From SAR202 cluster bacterium (GTDB taxonomy: Bacteria; Chloroflexota; Dehalococcoidia; Lucifugimonadales; UBA826), in the NCBI GenBank assembly GCA_009392675.1, contig VFFY01000164.1, positions 1 through 6,395 on the forward strand: a stretch of DNA of 6,395 nucleotides, written 5' to 3'. Shown here piece by piece: positions 1 to 5,880 of the stretch. The position numbers were made by a program, and so were the translations under genes. Below the pieces are notes generated by a model. That model was not told the DNA's origin. It was given only the letters and a program-made list of their open reading frames with translations, and did not search any database. Positions within the stretch are counted from its first letter, which is position 1, and each line of letters opens with the position of its first letter.

Positions 1-51
1 AAAAAAAACCTAATATAAGCATAAATCGATTGGGCCTGAAAAAACAGCAAC

Positions 52-76
52 AAAAAAACCCCGACAAAGCGGGGCT
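52..76 (-). terminator. Intrinsic terminator of the DUF5679 gene
   Basis: Read on the minus strand, CCCCG and CGGGG (plus-strand 59-63 and 70-74) form a five-pair all-GC stem around a 6-nt loop. A G-T and an A-T pair extend it at the base, and seven T residues follow directly (plus-strand A52-A58). This is a textbook Rho-independent terminator. It lies about 100 nt past the stop of the small gene at 173-319 and is the only gene end it can serve. The 98-nt stretch between stop and terminator holds no ORF or RNA gene that I recognise. Confidence 0.85.
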
Positions 77-172
77 GGACCCTTCCTTTGTGTTTGGAAG
101 AATCATTCCACAATCACACAGTAAGGGTGAATTTAAGTAAACCCACCCCAACGTGCTATAAATTCTGCAGTG

Positions 173-319
173 CTAGCTGGCCTTGCCAATTCGGAAAACG
201 TTAGTTCCGCATCCCTTCGAGCAAACACCCTTAGTTGCGGGTCTACCATTTTTCAATGTAACCTGCTGAGGGTCCTTAATTTCAACCTTGGCCCTGCACT
301 TAACGCAGTACGCTTCCAT
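173..319 (-). CDS. DUF5679-type small four-cysteine protein (48 aa)
   Basis: This 48-residue protein begins MEAYCVKCRAKVEIKD and ends VFRIGKAS. It matches my memory of DUF5679 proteins: an N-terminal YCVKCR pair of cysteines, a central KNGRPATKG stretch, and a second cysteine pair before a VFRIGK end. Visible cysteines are C5, C8, C33 and C37, which could bind one zinc ion as a small zinc ribbon. The first pair is CxxC. The second is CxxxC (CSKGC), where I would expect CxxC, so there may be a one-residue insertion. The start is well supported: AAGGAGG (plus-strand 325-331) sits a few bases upstream. The family's role is unknown to me; small zinc ribbons often bind nucleic acid, but nothing here shows that. 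It is monocistronic, with its own promoter and terminator, and divergent from amt. Confidence 0.85.
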   Translation of the reverse strand: MEAYCVKCRAKVEIKDPQQVTLKNGRPATKGVCSKGCGTNVFRIGKAS

Positions 320-355
320 ATCTCCCTCCTTGTGAGGACTAACTACTAATAAGTC

Positions 356-385
356 ATATTATTCATATAATTAAACTTAACGCAA
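356..385 (-). promoter_or_regulatory. Probable sigma-70 type promoter of the DUF5679 gene
   Basis: On the minus strand, TTGCGT (plus-strand 380-385) and TAATAT (356-361) are separated by 18 bp. Transcription would start near 349, giving a leader of about 30 nt that includes the strong SD. The -10 hexamer is identical to the one proposed for glnK. The surrounding DNA is very AT-rich, so other -10 choices are possible. Confidence 0.4.
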
Positions 386-580
386 CCCTTTTTCTACCAC
401 ATATTGTGCTTTCTTTCTGCATTAGGCCTTCTACATATGGTATTTTTCCACTTTAAACTGTTAAATACATGTGGCTAAGTGGCCAAAGACATACTTATGT
501 AACACACAAGCAACATCTATTTAACAGCAGGGCAATACTTAAGAAACATCAGGTGCATAGACTTAAAATTAAATAATTCA
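386..580. other. AT-rich intergenic stretch upstream of amt
   Basis: I see no gene in this stretch. It should contain the amt promoter, but no -35/-10 pair stands out. TAAAAT (564-569) and AATAAT (572-577) are the best -10-like hexamers, and neither has a good -35. Two small elements are visible: a TGGC-N6-GCCA inverted repeat (472-485), and TGTAACACA (498-506), which reads TGTGTTACA on the minus strand and recalls the GTTACA core found upstream of glnK. No sigma-54 site of the GG-N10-GC type was found near amt. Confidence 0.4.
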
Positions 581-610
581 GGCGAATTAGTCACACTAAA
601 ATTATTCGCC
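581..610 (+). promoter_or_regulatory. Stem-loop in the amt leader next to the ribosome binding site
   Basis: GGCGAAT (581-587) and ATTCGCC (604-610) form a perfect 7-bp outer stem. Inside it, TAGT (588-591) and ACTA (595-598) form a second 4-bp stem with a CAC loop, leaving a 5-nt bulge (599-603). The stem ends only seven bases before the CGGAGG Shine-Dalgarno of amt (617-622). It could be an RNA element that affects translation or stability, or a DNA operator with dyad symmetry. It has no T-run, so it is not an intrinsic terminator. I do not recognise a named riboswitch class. Confidence 0.5.
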
Positions 611-628
611 GTAATACGGAGGTTTCGT

Positions 629-1873
629 ATGGATTCAGGACATACTTCTTGGATGTTGATAGCCACTGCACTGGTGTTTTTTATGACACCAGGACTAGCT
701 TTCTTTTACGGAGGTCTAGTAAGAGCCAAAAATATAATCAACACGGTAATGATGAGCTTCATGTCGATTGCGATAGTCAGCATCGTCTGGGTACTTTGGG
801 GCTACAGCCTAGCTTTCGGCACCGGCAATGCATTTATTGGAGATTTCAGTCATCTTGGATTATCTGGTATTTCCTTTGCTTCAGCAGAAGGAGACGATAT
901 CCCTCCTTTGTTGTTCGTCGCATTTCAAATGATGTTTGCGGTTATCACTCCGGCTCTTATAACTGGAGCCTTTGCAGAAAGATTCAAATTTAGTACCTAC
1001 TTAATTTTCCTAGTACTATGGAGCACCTTGGTTTATGCGCCCATAACACATTGGGTCTGGGCTTCTAATGTCTTGGCAGATGGTACAGAGGTAAACGGAT
1101 GGCTATGGGATCTTGGGGCCCTCGACTTCGCAGGAGGAACCGTAATCCACATAAATGCTGGAATAGCAGCAGTTGCGGCAGCACTTCTAGTTGGAAAACG
1201 AAGAAACCCGGGAATACAACCCAATAACGTTCCGTATGTGGTTCTTGGAGCCGCAATCCTCTGGCTTGGATGGTTTGGATTTAATGCGGGTTCAGCGGTA
1301 GCTGCTAACGATTCTGCGGCAAATGCTTTCTTGGTTACCAGCCTCGCAGCTTCAACCGCTGCATTGACTTGGGGTGTGATATCACACCTAAAAACTGGGA
1401 AAATGGGAGCAGTTGGCGTAGCTACAGGAGCAGTAGCTGGTTTGGTTGCTATTACTCCGGCTGCAGGGGCTGTAAACGCCATGGGTGCACTTGCGATCGG
1501 ATTCGGAGCAGGATTGATTTGCTTTTACGCTGTAGAACTTCTTCATAAAACCAAGATGGATGACGCTCTAGACGTGTTTGCAGTTCACGGAATTGGCGGT
1601 ATATGGGGAGCGATTGCCACTGGCATATTTGCACTCGAGGCAATAACCGGCGGCACAAAGGGACTTATAGAAGGTAATGTAGCACAAGTAGGGATTCAGG
1701 CGGTTGCAGTAATCGCCACCGTAGCATACTCCGGCATAGTAAGCCTCATTATCTTGTTTATCTTGGATAAAATTCCTGGGCTCGGATTAAGGTCCAGTGA
1801 ATCTGACGAGGATATAGGGCTTGATTTAGCGGAACACGGAGAACAGTCTGCCGTACAAGACGGAGCAAACTAG
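629..1873 (+). CDS. amt: Ammonium transporter (Amt/MEP/Rh family)
   Basis: This 414-residue inner-membrane ammonium channel is of usual length. Hydrophobic segments fit 11 transmembrane helices, with the N-terminus outside and the C-terminal tail inside. Family signatures are all present: TPGLAFFYGGLVR (20-32), FQMMFAVITPALITGAFAER (99-118), DFAGGTVIHIN (166-176), WFGFNAGS (215-222) and FAVHGIGGIWG (317-327). By alignment with E. coli AmtB from memory, F103 and F218 form the phenylalanine gate, W144 and S222 line the ammonium site, D166 is the conserved site aspartate, and H174/H320 are the twin histidines of the pore. The tail keeps the GLDLAEHGE motif (397-405), which in other Amt proteins mediates subunit coupling and P-II control. 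No separate cleaved signal peptide is evident. The start has a CGGAGG SD six bases upstream. The P-II gene follows, but behind a terminator. Confidence 0.97.
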   Translation: MDSGHTSWMLIATALVFFMTPGLAFFYGGLVRAKNIINTVMMSFMSIAIVSIVWVLWGYSLAFGTGNAFIGDFSHLGLSGISFASAEGDDIPPLLFVAFQMMFAVITPALITGAFAERFKFSTYLIFLVLWSTLVYAPITHWVWASNVLADGTEVNGWLWDLGALDFAGGTVIHINAGIAAVAAALLVGKRRNPGIQPNNVPYVVLGAAILWLGWFGFNAGSAVAANDSAANAFLVTSLAASTAALTWGVISHLKTGKMGAVGVATGAVAGLVAITPAAGAVNAMGALAIGFGAGLICFYAVELLHKTKMDDALDVFAVHGIGGIWGAIATGIFALEAITGGTKGLIEGNVAQVGIQAVAVIATVAYSGIVSLIILFILDKIPGLGLRSSESDEDIGLDLAEHGEQSAVQDGAN

Positions 1874-1893
1874 TCAAGTCTCGGCATATTAAC

Positions 1894-1926
1894 AAAGAGG
1901 GTTCGGTGCTAATCGAACCCTCTTTT
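1894..1926 (+). terminator. Terminator after amt
   Basis: AAAGAGGGTTCG (1894-1905) pairs perfectly over 12 bp with CGAACCCTCTTT (1914-1925) around an 8-nt loop, starting 20 bases after the amt stop. The T-run is short (TTTT, partly inside the stem), but the stem is strong. Because the 5' arm starts with AAA, some reverse-direction termination is possible. Its presence indicates that glnK is mainly transcribed from its own promoter. Confidence 0.85.
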
Positions 1927-1965
1927 ACACCATTACTATAATGTTACATAGTTATTTCTTAATTG

Positions 1966-1994
1966 TTGCCAAAATATTACACCGTGTGTAATAT
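1966..1994 (+). promoter_or_regulatory. Probable glnK promoter
   Basis: TTGCCA (1966-1971, five of six matches to the -35 consensus) is followed after 17 bp by TAATAT (1989-1994, four of six matches to the -10 consensus). Transcription would start near 2001, giving a leader of about 37 nt with a strong SD. The spacer and the -10 are covered by the palindrome described separately, so a protein bound there would block RNA polymerase. This is inferred from sequence only. Confidence 0.55.
1974..1994. promoter_or_regulatory. Perfect 9+3+9 palindrome, likely operator of glnK
   Basis: The arms ATATTACAC (1974-1982) and GTGTAATAT (1986-1994) are exact inverted repeats around CGT. The 21-bp element occupies the promoter spacer and includes the whole -10 hexamer, the usual position for a repressor operator. 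The half-site core TTACAC does not match, as far as I can judge, NtcA (GTA-N8-TAC), TnrA, AmtR or actinobacterial GlnR sites, so the regulator is not identified. An RNA hairpin role is less likely, since the element lies upstream of the predicted transcription start. Confidence 0.6.
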
Positions 1995-2002
1995 CGAGAT
2001 TG

Positions 2003-2024
2003 TAAATGTTTCATAAATGTTACA
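2003..2024 (+). repeat. Tandem 11-bp direct repeat upstream of glnK
   Basis: TAAATGTTTCA (2003-2013) is followed immediately by TAAATGTTACA (2014-2024), with one mismatch. An 11-bp period is one helical turn, the spacing seen in binding sites of OmpR/PhoB-type response regulators, a family that includes actinobacterial GlnR. The repeat ends just before the SD of glnK. If the promoter call is right, it lies in the transcribed leader, where a bound protein would act as a roadblock. Chance duplication in AT-rich DNA is possible. Confidence 0.5.
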
Positions 2025-2037
2025 GAGGAGGGCGTAT

Positions 2038-2379
2038 ATGTTAAAGATAGAGGCGATATTCAGGCCTGAAAGAGTAGGTGCGGTGACCGATTCACTTCTA
2101 GCAGCTGGTGTCACAGGATTCCATTATCAAAACGTCACCGGACAAGGACAACAGAAAGGTGTTGAAGTGGTAACCGGAAGGGGTGGTCAGACCACTAGGT
2201 CGGCTTCATCCAAAACTCTACTTGTTACTGTGGTGTCTGACGACAAAAAAGATGCCGTGGTAGAAGCAATTGTTTCGGCTTCCCGAACCGGTGAAATCGG
2301 TGATGGCAAAATATTTGTGACTGAAATTTCAGATACGATACGTGTCAGAACCGGAGAGGCCGGAGAATCGGCAATATAG
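2038..2379 (+). CDS. glnK: Nitrogen regulatory P-II protein, variant T-loop
   Basis: This 113-residue P-II signal protein is a trimer-forming sensor of ATP/ADP and 2-oxoglutarate that binds Amt and nitrogen-metabolism enzymes. Matches to GlnB/GlnK include KIEAIFRPERV at the start, GxGxQKG (35-41, with Q39 and K40 that contact 2-oxoglutarate and ATP), the B-loop TGEIGDGKIF (84-93) and the C-loop IRVRTGE (101-107). The T-loop (about 37-55) reads VEVVTGRGGQTTRSASS, one residue longer than E. coli GlnB and without the uridylylated Tyr51. Start choice: an ATG at 2017 is in frame, but AGGAGG (2026-2031) lies six bases before the ATG at 2038, and the product then begins MLKIEAI as the family does. 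The symbol glnK rather than glnB rests only on the neighbouring amt. It appears to be monocistronic. Confidence 0.95.
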   Translation: MLKIEAIFRPERVGAVTDSLLAAGVTGFHYQNVTGQGQQKGVEVVTGRGGQTTRSASSKTLLVTVVSDDKKDAVVEAIVSASRTGEIGDGKIFVTEISDTIRVRTGEAGESAI

Positions 2380-2420
2380 CCGGGGAAAGGAACCTCAACA
2401 CCTGTAGTCTTCCCTAACTG

Positions 2421-2449
2421 TTGAAGAGAGCTTGAAGCATAGGTATTAT
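2421..2449 (+). promoter_or_regulatory. Probable promoter of a leaderless TGS-GTPase mRNA
   Basis: TTGAAG (2421-2426) and TATTAT (2444-2449, one mismatch to TATAAT) are separated by 17 bp. The -10 ends eight bases before the GTPase ATG at 2458, so transcription would begin at or within a base or two of that codon. No Shine-Dalgarno is visible in front of the ATG, whereas every other complete gene here has one. Together these point to a leaderless transcript. Confidence 0.5.
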
Positions 2450-2457
2450 CTTTAGCA

Positions 2458-3459
2458 ATGCCTACTAATGTGCCACCTCAATACAGAGATGCGGAACAAA
2501 GATTCCGAGAAGCTGTCTCAGTGCAAGGCAAAATAGCAGCCTTGCAAGAGATGCTGCAAATTATGCCTAAACATAAAGGCACAGATCATTTAAAAGCCCA
2601 ACTCAGAGCCCGATTGTCCAAGTTGATGTCTGATTTGGAAACTTCGTCTGGTGGGAAGGGCGGCCGAACCGAGCCATTTTCTCTGCCTAAAGAAGGTGCC
2701 GGCAGATCCACTTTGATAGGCCCTACTAACGTTGGGAAATCGCTGCTATTATCTTCTGCAACTGGTGCTAAAACTAAGGTAGGTTCATACGAACTAAGCA
2801 CGCAAGAACCTATACCTGGCATGTATCCCTATAACGACATATATATACAGATGGTTGACACTCCACCGATAGATAATATCGCCACCCAAAGTAGGCTTTA
2901 CGGACTACTAAGAACGAGTGATATTTTTGTTTTCGTGGCAGATTTAACGAATAATCCAGTGGATCAAACAGAAAATTCTTTTAAAGAACTAGAAGAGTGG
3001 GGATTTAAGTTGTTGCAAAAGGGACAATATCCAGATGAAGATGACCAATTTACCTCAAAACCCACAATAATAGTTTGCAATAAGGCAGATATACCCGGCG
3101 CCTTAGATAATTATGGGTACATGGAAACTCATTACGAGGGGAAATTTCCGCTGATTATGGCAAGTGCTCAAGAGGAAGTCGGGTTGGATGAACTCGCAGA
3201 AGAATTATTTACAAGCCTGAAAATAATACGTATCTATACTAAGTCACCAAGAGAACGACTAGAAGATTTCAACAAAGAAAACCCCGTGGTCCTCCCCATC
3301 GGCAGCACCGTCGGTGAAGCGGCTCAGCAGGTACACAAAGAACTGAGCCATGGACTGAAATATGCAATCCTATGGGGGGATTCAGGCAAATTCGACGGAC
3401 AACGTGTCGGCAGAGGCCATGAGTTATCAGACGGGGACGTTATAGAAATCCACGCCTAG
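2458..3459 (+). CDS. TGS-domain GTPase of the Obg/DRG type
   Basis: This 333-residue cytoplasmic GTPase has three parts. An N-terminal charged helical segment (about 10-60, containing MPKHKGTDHLKAQLRARLSKL) resembles the helical region of DRG proteins. The G domain (about 84-265) has G1 GPTNVGKS (88-95), a G2 region STQEPIPG with T115, G3 DTPP (134-137), G4 NKAD (208-211) and G5 SAQ (236-238). The C-terminal TGS domain (about 276-333, ending GRGHELSDGDVIEIHA) is expected to bind RNA or a ribosomal factor. DRG/Obg relatives act in ribosome assembly or translation control; the exact role here is unknown. G3 has Pro where most GTPases have Gly. The start at 2458 has no SD but has a promoter right next to it. 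The 3' end converges with the hydroxylase gene across 7 bp, and no terminator is visible. Confidence 0.88.
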   Translation: MPTNVPPQYRDAEQRFREAVSVQGKIAALQEMLQIMPKHKGTDHLKAQLRARLSKLMSDLETSSGGKGGRTEPFSLPKEGAGRSTLIGPTNVGKSLLLSSATGAKTKVGSYELSTQEPIPGMYPYNDIYIQMVDTPPIDNIATQSRLYGLLRTSDIFVFVADLTNNPVDQTENSFKELEEWGFKLLQKGQYPDEDDQFTSKPTIIVCNKADIPGALDNYGYMETHYEGKFPLIMASAQEEVGLDELAEELFTSLKIIRIYTKSPRERLEDFNKENPVVLPIGSTVGEAAQQVHKELSHGLKYAILWGDSGKFDGQRVGRGHELSDGDVIEIHA

Positions 3460-3466
3460 TTTCCGC

Positions 3467-5782
3467 CTAAGCATTTAATGCATCTAACACTTTGCCTGGA
3501 GACATAGGCAATTCAGTCATACGAACTCCCACTGCATCATAAATAGCATTAGCTATAGCGGCCATTGGAGGAATCAAACAAGCCTCTCCCACCCCACGCA
3601 GGCCAAATGGATGTCCCGGGTTAGCAACCTCCACAAGTACCGTGTCAATCATTGGTAAATCCAGTGCGACAGGCATCCTATAATCCAGAAAGGAAGCGTT
3701 AACCATATTCCCTTCACCATTGAAAACATATTCTTCATTCAAAGCCCACCCAATTCCTTGCACCGCACCACCCTGCAGCTGGCCCTCAACATAGCTAGGG
3801 TGGATAGCCTTTCCGACATCCTGCATAGAGGTATATCTCAATATGTCGACCTTCCCGGTCTCTTTATCCACCTCAACATCAACAATATGAACTGCGAAAG
3901 CATTGCCAACTCCTCCTGGATTTACCGTAGCACGGCCAACTATCGGGCCGCCTGTGCCGTTGAGCATCTTCGCCAATTCAGCGAATTGAATGCTTAATTC
4001 AGGATCACTTTTATGTCTTATAGTTGCTCTTTCATACTCGATTTCAGAGGCGTCTACATCCCAGATACGGGCGGCTCGAGCTACCATCTGGGCCTTTATA
4101 TCATAGGCAGCTTCAATGCATGCTGTACCAGTTTTGAAAGTCACACCACTCCCACCAGCCCCAGAGCTATAACCGATTGAGTCAGTGTCACCAATGGATG
4201 GTTTCACATCCTCCGCTTTTAACCCGAGCACATCCGCAACCTGCATAGCCATTGCAGTTCGACTACCTCCGATATCCGGAGAACCTTCAACCAATGAGAC
4301 TGTCCCATCTGCGTTCACACTTGCAACGGCACTAGCCGGACCGCTTCCGTTGAACCAGGCGCCAGAGGCGATACCACGTCCTCGAGCAATGCCTGCTATA
4401 TCTGCGGCGTAATGAGGATGATTTTTTGCAGCGTTCAGTGTTTCCACTAACCCTATTTTTCGATATACCGGACCGTTGGCAGGTTGACGAGTACCTTCTT
4501 TGGCTGCATTCAGGAGCCTGAATTCTATGGGATCTATATTCAATTTTTCAGCGATTTCATCAATCGCAGTCTCAATTGCAAAAGCCGCAGCCGGGGAACC
4601 TGGTGCTCTGTAAGCAGAAGATTTTTGAACATTTGTGACAACATCCAAGCCTTCAACATATGCATTAGGTATGACATATGGTCCCAGCATTGTTCTACTC
4701 CCACCGGCTACTGGCGAGCCTGGAAAAGCTCCTGCTTCAAAAGTGAGTCTAGCCTTCACCGCCGTGAGTTTACCGTCCTTAGAAGCTCCCAGTTTTATTT
4801 CCATAGCGGTACCAGATGTCGGTCCTGTGCCAATGAAAACTTCGGCTCGGGTCATTGTTATTTTTACAGCAGAGCCTGATTTTTTAGACAAAACAGCCGC
4901 CACTGGCTCCAAATAAACTCCACCCATCCCCTTACCTCCAAAGCCGCCGCCAAGTTCCAAAGGCACCACAGTGACATCTCCCACAGGTATATCCAGCAAA
5001 GCAGATATGTGATCTCTGAAAGCAAATAGTTGTTGTGTACTGCACCAGGCAGTCACCTTTCCATCTTCATTCCAGAAAGCAGTAGTTGCTTGAGGTTCTA
5101 TATATCCCTGGTGAACTGCCTTGGTTCTAAATTGTCGCTCGACGACTACGTCAGATTCCGCAAATGCCTTATCAACATCTCCCTCTTGGGAAATTATTTT
5201 TAAGGCCAGGTTACTCGTGCCCGCATTGCCCTCATCACCCCATCCACCAACCCTGAACAATACACTTGACTGAGTCAATAACCTGTCATGCAGAATAGGC
5301 GCGTCGTCTTTAAGAGCATCTTCAGCAGTCAATACTGGAGGCAGAACCTCATAATCAACTTCTATTAAAGCCAAAGCTTCCTCGGCAATATGAGGGTCAA
5401 TAGCGGCCACTGCGGCTATTGCGTGACCAACATAGAGAGCTTTCTCTCTCGCCATTACGTTCCGGCTATAGAAACCATAATTTACAGCAGCACCTTCTTC
5501 TAAATCAGCTACCTCTGCCGAAACTTCTGGCAAATCAGATCCTGTCATAACCGACTTAACCCCGGGATGGGCAAGAGCTTTAGATGTATCTATAAACTTT
5601 ATCCTTGCATGGGCATGGGGGCTTCTAAGAATTTTTCCATGCAGGTACCCTACAGGGAATGAATCAGCGCTATAACGAGCCCGGCCAGTTACTTTATCAG
5701 CACCATCATGACGTATAGGTCTAGTACCTACTACGGAAAATTCCTTTTCGGTAAGTACCATATTTGGCTCATAGGTGGTCAT
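3467..5782 (-). CDS. Xanthine dehydrogenase/CoxL-family molybdopterin-binding large subunit
   Basis: This 771-residue catalytic subunit of a molybdo-hydroxylase oxidises its substrate by adding a water-derived oxygen at the molybdenum cofactor. Domains: the a/b hammerhead (about 20-150, starting VVGTRPIRHDGADKVTGRARYSAD), the first MoCo-binding domain (about 165-410) with WCSTQQ (246-251) and GGGFGGKG (278-285), and the second (about 435-745) ending in GLRGVGEACLIPP, where E733 is the universal catalytic glutamate. The active-site loop is AYRAPGSP (390-397), not the AYxCSFR of true CO dehydrogenase, so it is not a form I CODH. The substrate is unknown; purines, aldehydes or N-heterocycles are candidates. 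No FeS (CoxS) or FAD (CoxM) subunit gene lies on either side, although the enzyme should need both. The start has GGAGAG (plus-strand 5790-5795) seven bases upstream. No Tat signal is seen, as expected for this subunit. Confidence 0.93.
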   Translation of the reverse strand: MTTYEPNMVLTEKEFSVVGTRPIRHDGADKVTGRARYSADSFPVGYLHGKILRSPHAHARIKFIDTSKALAHPGVKSVMTGSDLPEVSAEVADLEEGAAVNYGFYSRNVMAREKALYVGHAIAAVAAIDPHIAEEALALIEVDYEVLPPVLTAEDALKDDAPILHDRLLTQSSVLFRVGGWGDEGNAGTSNLALKIISQEGDVDKAFAESDVVVERQFRTKAVHQGYIEPQATTAFWNEDGKVTAWCSTQQLFAFRDHISALLDIPVGDVTVVPLELGGGFGGKGMGGVYLEPVAAVLSKKSGSAVKITMTRAEVFIGTGPTSGTAMEIKLGASKDGKLTAVKARLTFEAGAFPGSPVAGGSRTMLGPYVIPNAYVEGLDVVTNVQKSSAYRAPGSPAAAFAIETAIDEIAEKLNIDPIEFRLLNAAKEGTRQPANGPVYRKIGLVETLNAAKNHPHYAADIAGIARGRGIASGAWFNGSGPASAVASVNADGTVSLVEGSPDIGGSRTAMAMQVADVLGLKAEDVKPSIGDTDSIGYSSGAGGSGVTFKTGTACIEAAYDIKAQMVARAARIWDVDASEIEYERATIRHKSDPELSIQFAELAKMLNGTGGPIVGRATVNPGGVGNAFAVHIVDVEVDKETGKVDILRYTSMQDVGKAIHPSYVEGQLQGGAVQGIGWALNEEYVFNGEGNMVNASFLDYRMPVALDLPMIDTVLVEVANPGHPFGLRGVGEACLIPPMAAIANAIYDAVGVRMTELPMSPGKVLDALNA

Positions 5783-5795
5783 GATGCATCTCTCC

Positions 5796-5816
5796 GTTAA
5801 TCTGATTAGTTAATCT
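5796..5816. repeat. Twin AGATTAAC repeats in front of the hydroxylase gene
   Basis: On the minus strand AGATTAAC occurs twice (plus-strand GTTAATCT at 5796-5803 and 5809-5816), 13 bp apart. The DNA between creates a second symmetry, GATTA-GT-TAATC (5804-5815). The element lies directly upstream of the hydroxylase SD, in its leader or promoter, and may be an operator. The sequence is short and AT-rich, so chance is not excluded. Confidence 0.35.
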
Positions 5817-5880
5817 AAGCTAATTTAACACATCGAAACGAAAGCAGAAAACAGGCGCAAATTAAAGTAAAGTCGGTAAA

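Noticed and set aside
96..109. GGAA-N6-TTCC, the consensus of the archaeal nitrogen repressor NrpR
   Set aside because: It lies downstream of the DUF5679 gene, far from amt and glnK, NrpR is archaeal, and the gene content is bacterial. Probably chance, or a minor 3'-UTR hairpin.
389..395. Possible intrinsic terminator or poly-T feature in the amt upstream region
   Set aside because: The T-run has no preceding stem on either strand.
1033..1482. Long open frame on the minus strand inside amt
   Set aside because: It is a shadow of amt with an Ala/Pro-rich composition typical of antisense frames, no SD and no family pattern.
2017..2037. Longer P-II start at 2017
   Set aside because: The strong SD lies inside that extension, and the family begins at the later Met-Leu-Lys-Ile.
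2383..2424. Interleaved pairings GGGAA/TTCCC and TCAACA/TGTTGA after glnK that could form an H-type pseudoknot
   Set aside because: Stems are only 5-6 bp, the last loop is short for the geometry, and such matches arise easily by chance in 78 nt. It also has no T-run, so it is not a terminator.
4484..4916. Plus-strand open frames inside the hydroxylase gene
   Set aside because: They are antisense to a clearly real gene, have biased composition, and show no recognisable motifs or start signals.
3467..5782. Calling the hydroxylase a carbon monoxide dehydrogenase (CoxL)
   Set aside because: The diagnostic Cys-containing loop AYxCSFR is absent; the loop reads AYRAPGSP.
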